This document shows positions 8,913-15,837 of a stretch of 28,188 bases of DNA, piece by piece. The notes under the pieces are model-generated. The model was not told the DNA's origin and ran no database searches. It saw nothing but the letters and a program-made list of their open reading frames with translations. Origin of the DNA: JALOPX01 sp041309605 (GTDB taxonomy: Bacteria > Krumholzibacteriota > Krumholzibacteriia > Krumholzibacteriales > Krumholzibacteriaceae). The DNA lies in assembly GCA_041309605.1 (NCBI GenBank), contig JBFYZH010000008.1, positions 1-28,188 on the forward strand, given 5' to 3'. Within the stretch, counting starts at the first letter, position 1; each line of letters starts with the position of its first letter. A program made the position numbers and the translations under genes.

Positions 8913-9863
8913 ATGAGAGCGGGTGTCATAGGTACTGGCAGCCTGGGAAGAAATCACGCCAGGATATATTCCGGTCTTGAGTCCGTCGATTCGGTTTTTC
9001 TTTACGACAGGATAACCGAAAGAGCCGCGGCGGCGGCCTCCAGTTACGGCGCAAGGATCTGCCTGGATCCTGACGAATTGCTCGATCAGGTTGATCTGGT
9101 GAGCATATGTACTCCGGCGACAGACCATCACGATACCGTGATGAAGGCGTTCGACAGGGGAGTACACGTTCTCGTCGAGAAACCGATAGCTTCGGGTTCC
9201 GCCGACGGCGAACGGATGGTTCTTCGCGCGGAAAAAACCGGCCTCGTTTTCCAGGTCGGCCACATAGAGAGGTTCAACGGGACCTTCAAGGCGGTTCGCA
9301 AGCTTGTCGACAAACCGCTGTTCATCGAATCACACCGCCTGGGCACATTCACTCCGAGGGGTACGGATGTCTCGGTTGTCGTGGACCTGATGATACATGA
9401 CATAGATATCGTCCTGACCCTTCTTATGGGTGAAACGCCGAAGGATCTCAGGGCTTCGGGCGCCGGAGTGCTTACCGGCTCACCCGACATCGTCAACGCC
9501 CGTCTTGAATTCGAGAGCGGATGTGTCGCGAATCTTACTGCGAGCAGGATCTCGAGAGAACCGCTCAGGAAGATCCGCTTTTTCCAGCATAACATGTACA
9601 TATCGGCCGATTTCAGGGCCAGGGAGATAGAGGCTTTCTCTAAGGCTGAAGGCGTGTCGATGGAAATGCTCGCCGCCGACCCGATGGCGTTTATCAGGCA
9701 GATCGCCGTCGAAGTGGACAAGACGGAACCTTTGCGAGCCGAGATAGAATCCTTCGCGGAATCGGTAATTAGCGGCGGTGAACCGGCAGTGACCGGGCGG
9801 CAGGCTCTCGAAGCCCTCAGGGTCGCCGAAAGGGTTCTGGAGAGCATGAAAAGGGCCGGGTGA
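8913..9863 (+). CDS. Gfo/Idh/MocA-family oxidoreductase, GnnA-like
   Basis: NAD(P)-dependent sugar oxidoreductase of 316 residues. It has a Rossmann GxGxxG (VIGTGSLGRNHARIYS), the EKPIA motif, VGHIERFN, and DLMIHDIDIVL, whose acidic and His residues line the active site. Its place between lpxA and lpxB is where Acidithiobacillus carries gnnA, whose product oxidises UDP-GlcNAc at C3 so that GnnB can aminate it; the LpxA product then has an amide-linked chain. I infer a GnnA-type role, but no GnnB aminotransferase is beside it, so another nucleotide-sugar role remains possible. Start ATG 8913 is chosen over GTG 8898 because a GGGGGAGGG ribosome binding site precedes it. It overlaps lpxB by 4 bases. 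Confidence 0.8.
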   Translation: MRAGVIGTGSLGRNHARIYSGLESVDSVFLYDRITERAAAAASSYGARICLDPDELLDQVDLVSICTPATDHHDTVMKAFDRGVHVLVEKPIASGSADGERMVLRAEKTGLVFQVGHIERFNGTFKAVRKLVDKPLFIESHRLGTFTPRGTDVSVVVDLMIHDIDIVLTLLMGETPKDLRASGAGVLTGSPDIVNARLEFESGCVANLTASRISREPLRKIRFFQHNMYISADFRAREIEAFSKAEGVSMEMLAADPMAFIRQIAVEVDKTEPLRAEIESFAESVISGGEPAVTGRQALEALRVAERVLESMKRAG

Positions 9864-10996
9864 CCGGGATGAAGACCATCCTGATGACCTGTGGCGAGAC
9901 GAGCGGCGAGGAAAACGCCTCTTATCTTGTGCGCGAAATCCTGAGGATCGAACCGGACTGCAGGATACTTGCCCTCGGGGGCGAAAGGCTGGCCGCCGCT
10001 GGTGCCGAAGTTATATTTCCAATGGAAAAGTATGCCTTCATGGGATTTTCGGAGATTATAGCCGGACTCCCCTCGATCCTGGCGCTGGAGAAAGAGCTGA
10101 AACGTCTTCTTGAAGGCGGAGCGATAAATCTTTTCATTCCCGTCGACTATCCCGGGATGAATCTGAGGGTCGCCGCCTGCGCGCGTGCAGCCCGTGTGCC
10201 GGTCCTTTATTTCATCGCTCCGCAGGTATGGGCATGGGGTGAATGGAGGGTCAGAAAATTGAAGAAGACCGTCGATCTGATGGCCGTTATCCTGCCTTTC
10301 GAGGAGAATCTCTACCGGGAAGCCGGGGTGCCGGTTATTTTTACGGGCCATCCTGCGATCGAATATACAGGATATGCGCCGGCTCCAAAAACGCTTCCGC
10401 GGCCCGGCGAGGAGTGCCGCATACTCCTTTTTCCCGGAAGCCGCAGGCAGGAAGTCGAAAGACTTCTGCCCCGAATGCTGCGAGCGGCGAAGCTGATCCA
10501 TGAAAGGATTCCGGAATCCAGGTTCAGGATTGTTCTCGCACCGATGATCCAGGATCATGTGGCCGATATTCCACGGGAACTTACCGGTGTCATGACTGTG
10601 ACCAGGAATGGCGTGGATGAACTGGCGCAAGCCGCCCTTGTGATCGCCGCCTCGGGAACGGCGACTCTGCAGGCTGCCATTTCCGGTACCCCTGCCGTCG
10701 TAGTATACAGAACGTCGGCTTTTACCTTTTTCCTCGGGAAAAGGCTAGTCAGGATACCTTATATCGCGATGCCCAATGTCCTCGCCGGAAAAAAGCTTCT
10801 TCCCGAACTGCTTCAAAATAAGGCTGACGCGGTGAATATCGCCAGGGAGGTCTGCGGTATGCTTGAAAATCCTGATACCTATTCCAGGCTCTCGGGAGAA
10901 CTGCTGGCAATAAGAGGTATGCTGCGTAAAGATAAGGGAATGGAAGAATTGGCTAAAGTTGCGCTTGAAATGTGTTCGGCTTCGGGCCGATCCTGA
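9860..10996 (+). CDS. lpxB: Lipid-A-disaccharide synthase LpxB
   Basis: GT19 glycosyltransferase that joins UDP-2,3-diacylglucosamine to lipid X, giving the tetraacyl disaccharide, at the inner membrane. Its 378 residues carry the family marks: PVDYPGMNLRVA, FIAPQVWAWGEWRV, ILPFEENLY, TGHPAIEY, LFPGSRRQEV and ASGTATLQA. The first glycine motif reads GETSGEENA where most LpxB have GE.SGD, so the Asp is replaced by Glu. The GTG at 9860 overlaps the upstream stop (GTGA); ATG 9869 is an alternative, and neither has a strong ribosome binding site. A 56-base gap separates it from the acyltransferase gene. Confidence 0.94.
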   Translation: MTGMKTILMTCGETSGEENASYLVREILRIEPDCRILALGGERLAAAGAEVIFPMEKYAFMGFSEIIAGLPSILALEKELKRLLEGGAINLFIPVDYPGMNLRVAACARAARVPVLYFIAPQVWAWGEWRVRKLKKTVDLMAVILPFEENLYREAGVPVIFTGHPAIEYTGYAPAPKTLPRPGEECRILLFPGSRRQEVERLLPRMLRAAKLIHERIPESRFRIVLAPMIQDHVADIPRELTGVMTVTRNGVDELAQAALVIAASGTATLQAAISGTPAVVVYRTSAFTFFLGKRLVRIPYIAMPNVLAGKKLLPELLQNKADAVNIAREVCGMLENPDTYSRLSGELLAIRGMLRKDKGMEELAKVALEMCSASGRS

Positions 10997-11052
10997 TTTT
11001 TTGGTAATTGCGGTAATGTTGTGCAGCGTTTCGTCATTAGCCCGGAAGACAC

Positions 11053-11736
11053 ATGAAGATCAGGATAAATCCAGGTATCGCGAGTTTTTTCGGCGCATTC
11101 TTAATAAGGATGCTGGCTTTAACATGGAGAATAGAATGGCGCGGTACCAGGAACCTCGAAAAAGCGAGGAAGGAATCCGGCCAGGTGGTCTTCGCCGTAT
11201 GGCACGGAAGGTTGCTAGCGTTGAGCTGGACTCACCGGAAAAGGAATATCCACGTCCTCGCATCGGAACACTATGACGGCGACCTGATGGGAAGGATCAT
11301 CGAACGGCTCGGTTTCGGCCATGTGAAGGGTTCGACGACAAGGGGCGGGGCAAGGGCGATCAGGGATCTTACGTCCCTCCTGAGAAGCGGGATAGACGTC
11401 GGGCTGACGGTAGACGGTCCTAGGGGGCCTCGGAGCCGCGTCAAGCAGGGCGTCGTCGAGATCGGAAGGATTGCCAACTGCGCCATAGTGCCGGTGACCG
11501 ATTCGGCCCGCAAAAGGCACCTTTTCAGATCATGGGACAGGTTTCAGCTTCCCGCTCCGTTTACGAGGATCGTCGTGGAGTACGGGGAGCCACTTATAAT
11601 ACCGGAGAAGGCCGGTTCCGAATCGATTGAGGTTGAGCGGCTGCGCCTGCAGGAAATACTTACCTCGATGACGGCAGCCCTGGATAGCGAACTGGGACAC
11701 GCCGGAGTGGAGGTCTGGCCTCATGAAGATAATTGA
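11053..11736 (+). CDS. DUF374 acyltransferase, candidate late lipid A acyltransferase
   Basis: A 227-residue membrane-associated acyltransferase of the DUF374 / lysophospholipid-acyltransferase-like family. An N-terminal hydrophobic segment (FFGAFLIRMLALTW) anchors it. WHGRLLAL supplies the catalytic His, SEHYDGDLMG follows, then VKGSTTRGG, VDGPRGPR and the SWDRFQLPAPF block typical of the family. Secondary lipid A acyltransferases called LpxJ in Campylobacterota are, to my knowledge, DUF374 proteins. Its position directly between lpxB and lpxK, overlapping lpxK by 14 bases, supports a role in adding a secondary acyl chain to lipid A; no LpxL/LpxM homologue is in the window. The substrate is inference. 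The ATG follows GGAAG. Confidence 0.85.
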   Translation: MKIRINPGIASFFGAFLIRMLALTWRIEWRGTRNLEKARKESGQVVFAVWHGRLLALSWTHRKRNIHVLASEHYDGDLMGRIIERLGFGHVKGSTTRGGARAIRDLTSLLRSGIDVGLTVDGPRGPRSRVKQGVVEIGRIANCAIVPVTDSARKRHLFRSWDRFQLPAPFTRIVVEYGEPLIIPEKAGSESIEVERLRLQEILTSMTAALDSELGHAGVEVWPHEDN

Positions 11737-12943
11737 AAGGTATCCGGCCGGACTGAAAGCCTTCCACGGGAAGGGGATCTGGAGCCTTCTTTATCCGCTG
11801 AGATCGGTTCTTTCCTTTTTTTATGATATTTATCTTTCCTCCGCCCGTGGAAAGAGCGTCCCCTTCGCCGCGGGCATCGTCAAAACCAATGAAGGGGCGA
11901 AGGGTAACGCCCCTTTCGTGATTTCGATCGGCAATCTTGAGGCCGGCGGTGGCGGAAAAACACCCGTAACCGTGGCGCTCGCGGGGATGATAAGGGATAG
12001 CGGCGGATCGGCGGCCGTGGTGACCAGGGGATACGGGAGCGTTGCCGAGAAGAAGGGTCTTCCCGTGGCGGTTTACTCCCGCGTTCCGGTCGCGGAAGGG
12101 GATCGGCAGGTAACCGGTTCACCCGCGGATCGCGGTACCGATCGAGCCGGTGATATTCCGGGCCATACAACCGATTCGACTCTTTTCGAGGAATCGGTTT
12201 TTCCCGGAGAATCAAAGCGCGCCGCGATGACGAGGATAGTGGGTGACGAGGTGATGATCTACCGTTCGAGGATGATCCCGGTAGTGATAGACAGCGACAG
12301 GAACCGCGGAATCGCTCTCGCCGCGAAGCTTTATTCCCCGACGCACGTGTTGCTCGACGACGCTTTTCAGAACCACTCGGTCCGAAAGGATGTCGATCTT
12401 CTTCTTCTCGACGCGCAAAAACCGCTTGGAAACGGCAGGCTTCTTCCAGCGGGCACATTGAGGGAAAAACCCGAAGCGATCCTGAGGGCGGACATCGTGA
12501 TCCTCACAAGATCGGTTTCACGGATGGCCGGTCCGCGCATAGGGAAATACCTCGCAGGCAAACCGGTGTTCTTCTCGAAACACATTCCGGCCGGCCTGGT
12601 CGCAAGGGACGGCAACAGGGTCCCGGACGCCGTGCTCAAGGACCGCAGGGCGGCGATCTTCTGCGGGATCGCGAAACCCGACTCGTTCGAAGGGACCGTG
12701 GTATCGATGGGCGTCGAACCGGCCGTCTCGTTCAGGTTCGAAGATCACCACCGGTATTGCCGGGAGGATATCGATTTCATGTCGGCGAATTCTCCCGAAG
12801 ATTCCGTCTTTATCACGACGGAGAAGGACTGGAACAAGTCGGTCGATCTTTTTCCAGGCGATATCGATCTTTTCGCCCTCAGGATGGAGGTCGATATCGC
12901 CGGGAAAGAGAAATTGCTGCCGTTGATCGGCTTTCAAGAATAA
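11723..12943 (+). CDS. lpxK: Tetraacyldisaccharide 4'-kinase LpxK
   Basis: Membrane-bound P-loop kinase that phosphorylates the 4' position of the lipid A precursor. Its N-terminal segment (LYPLRSVLSFFYDIYL) is the membrane anchor. The Walker A GNLEAGGGGKTP is at residues 70-81, RGYG near 102-105, GDE at 174-176, and DDAFQNH replaces the usual DDGxQH-type motif. GRLLPAGTLREK and the C-terminal FxDHHRY and TTEKDW motifs are conserved. At 406 residues it is longer than the usual 320-350, mainly because about 68 residues separate RGYG from GDE (roughly 25 in E. coli). It ends the lipid A block; its TAA lies in the A-tract of a convergent terminator. Confidence 0.93.
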   Translation: MKIIERYPAGLKAFHGKGIWSLLYPLRSVLSFFYDIYLSSARGKSVPFAAGIVKTNEGAKGNAPFVISIGNLEAGGGGKTPVTVALAGMIRDSGGSAAVVTRGYGSVAEKKGLPVAVYSRVPVAEGDRQVTGSPADRGTDRAGDIPGHTTDSTLFEESVFPGESKRAAMTRIVGDEVMIYRSRMIPVVIDSDRNRGIALAAKLYSPTHVLLDDAFQNHSVRKDVDLLLLDAQKPLGNGRLLPAGTLREKPEAILRADIVILTRSVSRMAGPRIGKYLAGKPVFFSKHIPAGLVARDGNRVPDAVLKDRRAAIFCGIAKPDSFEGTVVSMGVEPAVSFRFEDHHRYCREDIDFMSANSPEDSVFITTEKDWNKSVDLFPGDIDLFALRMEVDIAGKEKLLPLIGFQE

Positions 12944-12971
12944 AAAAAGGGCCGCCATTCAGAGGCGGCCC
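12942..12971 (-). terminator. Rho-independent terminator of the minus-strand lipoprotein gene
   Basis: GGGCCGCC (12949-12956) and GGCGGCCC (12964-12971) form a perfect 8-bp GC stem with a 7-base loop. On the minus strand it is followed directly by seven Ts (12948-12942). It lies 43 bases past the lipoprotein stop. On the + strand the hairpin follows lpxK but lacks a T tract, so it may block rather than formally terminate that transcript. Confidence 0.9.
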
Positions 12972-13013
12972 ATATCGTTACAATCGGTTTGCCAGGTACC
13001 CGCCGGGTCCCTT

Positions 13014-13652
13014 TTAATGCTGGTTCGGATCCTCCTCGCCGAGGAAATCGACGAAGTTCACCATCAAGCCGGCGCTGAACTCGATGTTCCTGTCGGTCTG
13101 CACCTCGTGCCCGGCAAATGTGATGGTGGCGTTGGTGAAGATCTCCTGTGATGCAAAGGGATTCATCCAGGAGTAATGCATTGAAAGCAGTTCTCCCGAG
13201 TTTTTCGAAAGGTAAGGAACGAGCAGTATCACTGCTTCGACCTGCGAATTGGCCGGGACAAGAAGGCTCATCTGCCCGGTGAAGGACGCGACGAGCGTGC
13301 CGGTATTGCCGTCCATCCTGGTAAACTCGACGGTATACCCGGTCACGAGAAAGTCTCCGAGAACGCCGGTCCCGATATCGACCACCCCGTTATAAGGCCT
13401 GTTGTGGAACTGGACCTTGACCCAGTCCTCCACAATGTAATCATCTTCCGTTTTGAATGTATTGGTATCCGTATAATACAGCGAATCGCCCTGGTTGATC
13501 ACGTCGCATATGAACGGGAAGCCTTCGTTAATGTTGCTTACATATACGACCGTTCTTTCGTCGTAATTGTTGTCCAGGTCGCAACCGGCGGCCAGGACAC
13601 CCATGGCCATGAGCGCGGCAATAGCCAGTGTCACGTATTTCCTTGGGGACAT
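13014..13652 (-). CDS. Predicted secreted lipoprotein, unknown function
   Basis: The 212-residue product begins with a lipoprotein signal peptide: basic start (MSPRKY), hydrophobic core, lipobox LAAGC with the lipidated Cys at residue 24. The mature part is acidic and rich in alternating polar and hydrophobic residues, suggesting a beta-sandwich (for example VVDIGTGVLGDFLVTGYTVEF and GTLVASFTGQMSLLVP). I do not recognise a named family. The start follows GAGGAGG. It stands alone on the minus strand between lpxK and nadB, with its own promoter and a strong terminator. The residue after the Cys is Asp, which in enterobacteria would retain a lipoprotein in the inner membrane; that rule may not hold in this phylum. 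Confidence 0.8.
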   Translation of the reverse strand: MSPRKYVTLAIAALMAMGVLAAGCDLDNNYDERTVVYVSNINEGFPFICDVINQGDSLYYTDTNTFKTEDDYIVEDWVKVQFHNRPYNGVVDIGTGVLGDFLVTGYTVEFTRMDGNTGTLVASFTGQMSLLVPANSQVEAVILLVPYLSKNSGELLSMHYSWMNPFASQEIFTNATITFAGHEVQTDRNIEFSAGLMVNFVDFLGEEDPNQH

Positions 13653-13682
13653 CGGGTAACCTCCTCAGTGGATATCTGGCAA

Positions 13683-13711
13683 TGAATAAGTTTTCACATG
13701 CTTCTACGCAA
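13683..13711 (-). promoter_or_regulatory. Putative promoter of the lipoprotein gene
   Basis: On the minus strand, TTGCGT (13711-13706), a 17-base spacer and TATTCA (13688-13683), about 30 bases before the lipoprotein start. It is called from pattern only. Confidence 0.4.
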
Positions 13712-13836
13712 TGTTTGTGCCAAGGGGATTGATAGAATGGATGTTGTAACATCATTCCTGATAATAAGATGCGCCACGACCTTCGCGGGGGTTTGTACGA
13801 ACCCTTGCGGTAAAATGCAGTTTGCACTTCTTTGTA

Positions 13837-13866
13837 TTGCCTCCTGTACATACTTTTACCTATTAT
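13837..13866 (+). promoter_or_regulatory. Putative promoter of nadB
   Basis: TTGCCT (13837-13842), an 18-base spacer and TATTAT (13861-13866). The -10 is close to consensus. The leader to the chosen nadB start would be short, about 15 bases, but still includes the AGGAGG ribosome binding site. Confidence 0.4.
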
Positions 13867-13888
13867 GCGTCAGTGGCAGGAGGACCCG

Positions 13889-15463
13889 ATGCGGATACTA
13901 AGGAGCGACATTCTTGTAATAGGAAGCGGTGCGGCCGGGCTCTTTTTCGCGCTTAAAGCGTCGAGGTATGCCGATGTGCTCATTATTACGAAGAAGAACG
14001 CGGCGCTTTCGAATACAAATTACGCTCAGGGCGGGATAGCGTCGGTCATCGACCGGGGCGATTCCTTCGATCTTCACATAAGGGACACGCTCGAGGCGGG
14101 AAGGGGATTGTGCGACAGTGAAGCCGTCAAGATCATGGTGCATGAAGGACCGGCTAGGATCGAGGAACTTCTGGCGCTGGGCGTTCGGTTCAGCGTTGAT
14201 CGTGAAAACGGCAGTCTGGCCCTCGGCCGCGAAGGAGGGCATTCCAGGTCGAGGATCGTACACTTCGGCGACATGACCGGAAAGGAACTCGAAGAGACCC
14301 TTATTCGAGCCTGCGAGGAGAATCCTTCGATAGAGCTGGTCGAGTCGTGCATCGCGATCGACCTTATCGCCGGTCATGAGGGAGGAATAGACGGATGTTT
14401 CGTGCTGGAGCGCGACGGGGGCGAGGTCAGCGCCTGCATGGCGAAACAGACGGTGCTGGCGACCGGCGGTGCAGGCAAGATATATCTCTATACTTCGAAT
14501 CCCGATATTGCCACGGGCGATGGAATAGCGATGGCCTGGCGGGCCGGGGCGGACGTGGCGAATCTTGAGTTCGTGCAGTTTCATCCAACCTGCCTGTACC
14601 ATCCGGAAGCGAAATCGAGGCTTATATCGGAAGCGCTGAGGGGGGAGGGAGCCATCCTGAGGAATCACGCCGGGCGCGAATTCATGGTTGATTACGACGA
14701 ACTAAGGGAACTCGCCCCCCGCGATATCGTGGCCAGGGCGATCGACAACGAGATGAAGATGAGCGGCGAGAAGTACGTGCTGCTCGACATATCCCACAAA
14801 CCGTCCGAATGGCTGAAAACCAGGTTCCCCTATATATATGAAAGTTGCCTCGAATTCGGGATAGATATCGGAAAGGACCCGATCCCGGTGGTCCCGGCGG
14901 CGCATTACATGGTCGGAGGCGTCAAAGCCGATATCGACGGGAGGACAAATCTGTCGGGATTGTCCGCCATAGGTGAGGTGTCCTGTTCGGGTATCCATGG
15001 AGCGAACAGGCTGGCGAGCAATTCCCTCCTGGAGTCGATAGTGATGGCATCCAGGTGCTCGGCGCGGCTCGAACGCGAGCGCTCCTCTGCCGGGATTCAC
15101 GGTGAGCCTCAGGCGGAACCTCCGGTTATCGGCGATCCCGGGGCGATGGAGTCGGTCATACTAGACCACGACTGGGATCTCGCGCGCAGGGTGATGTGGG
15201 ATTATGTCGGAATCGTGAGATCGGATGAACGTCTGGAACTGGCCCGGAAGAGGATGGGCCAGATACGCGATACCGTGGAGGATCTTTCAACGGAGTACGG
15301 ACTTTCCTTCGACGTCATAGAACTTAGGAATATTGCCCTGGTAAGCAGCCTGGTGATAGAATCGGCCATGAGGCGGACGGAATCGAGAGGATTGCACTAC
15401 AATGCGGATCATCCGGATACCGATCCGGCACAGCAAGGGGATACGATCCTGAAACGGAGCTGA
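13889..15463 (+). CDS. nadB: L-aspartate oxidase NadB
   Basis: FAD enzyme of de novo NAD synthesis: oxidises L-aspartate to iminoaspartate, which NadA converts to quinolinate. The predicted protein is 524 residues. The dinucleotide motif VIGSGAAGLFF lies at residues 10-20, with NYAQGGIAS, FVQFHPTCLYHP, LISEALRGEGAILRN, ELAPRDIVARAID and HGANRLASNSLLES all present, followed by the C-terminal helical domain. I choose ATG 13889 because AGGAGG (13878-13883) is 5 bases upstream; a frame from 13832 would add a hydrophobic extension without a good ribosome binding site. nadA and nadC are not nearby. Its stop overlaps the start of the next gene. Confidence 0.95.
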   Translation: MRILRSDILVIGSGAAGLFFALKASRYADVLIITKKNAALSNTNYAQGGIASVIDRGDSFDLHIRDTLEAGRGLCDSEAVKIMVHEGPARIEELLALGVRFSVDRENGSLALGREGGHSRSRIVHFGDMTGKELEETLIRACEENPSIELVESCIAIDLIAGHEGGIDGCFVLERDGGEVSACMAKQTVLATGGAGKIYLYTSNPDIATGDGIAMAWRAGADVANLEFVQFHPTCLYHPEAKSRLISEALRGEGAILRNHAGREFMVDYDELRELAPRDIVARAIDNEMKMSGEKYVLLDISHKPSEWLKTRFPYIYESCLEFGIDIGKDPIPVVPAAHYMVGGVKADIDGRTNLSGLSAIGEVSCSGIHGANRLASNSLLESIVMASRCSARLERERSSAGIHGEPQAEPPVIGDPGAMESVILDHDWDLARRVMWDYVGIVRSDERLELARKRMGQIRDTVEDLSTEYGLSFDVIELRNIALVSSLVIESAMRRTESRGLHYNADHPDTDPAQQGDTILKRS

Positions 15464-15837
15464 TGATGGAAATGCGAGGCGAAGCGGCCAGGATGGTCGG
15501 CGGGATCGTCAGCAGGGATCCGCGATACAAGCCGGAAGCCTACTCGCTGGTGATGCTTGCCGTCGACGAGGTGCAGAACTCTCTCGAACACGGCAGGCAT
15601 ATTTCCGGCAGGGAGCTTCTCGAAGGGTTGAGGATATCGGCGGCAAGGCAGTTCGGCCCGATGGCCAAGGAAGTTCTCAACGCCTGGGGAGTGCACGCGA
15701 CGGAGGATATCGGGAACATTGTATTCAACCTCGTCGACGCCGGCCTTCTGGCCAAGACCCGGGAGGACACGATCGACGAGTTCATCGGAGCCTATGATTT
15801 TCGCAAGGTCTTCGAGGAAGATTATTTCAGCGGCTGA
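15463..15837 (+). CDS. Minf_1886 / TIGR04138-family protein, unknown function
   Basis: A 124-residue soluble, probably helical protein. It matches the family first described as restricted to Verrucomicrobia and Planctomycetes (TIGR04138, Minf_1886): DPRYKPEAYSLVMLAVDEV, RHISGRELLEGLR, QFGPMAKEVLNAWGV, TEDIGNIVFNLVDAGLLAKT and a final YDF block are its hallmarks. The family function is unknown. The ATG shares bases with the nadB stop (ATGA), and ATG 15466 and 15472 are alternatives, so it is likely translated by coupling. Recognition is from motif memory, not from a search. Confidence 0.85.
   Translation: MMEMRGEAARMVGGIVSRDPRYKPEAYSLVMLAVDEVQNSLEHGRHISGRELLEGLRISAARQFGPMAKEVLNAWGVHATEDIGNIVFNLVDAGLLAKTREDTIDEFIGAYDFRKVFEEDYFSG

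Noticed and set aside
9128..10630. A 500-codon open frame on the minus strand across the oxidoreductase and lpxB genes
   Set aside because: It lies opposite two secure genes, has no recognisable domains, and arises from GC-rich codon bias on the other strand.
15719..15793. Longer N-terminus for the spermidine-synthase-like membrane protein
   Set aside because: The added residues are Ser/Arg-rich and come from the overlapping frame of the preceding gene; ATG 15794 leads directly into the membrane segment.
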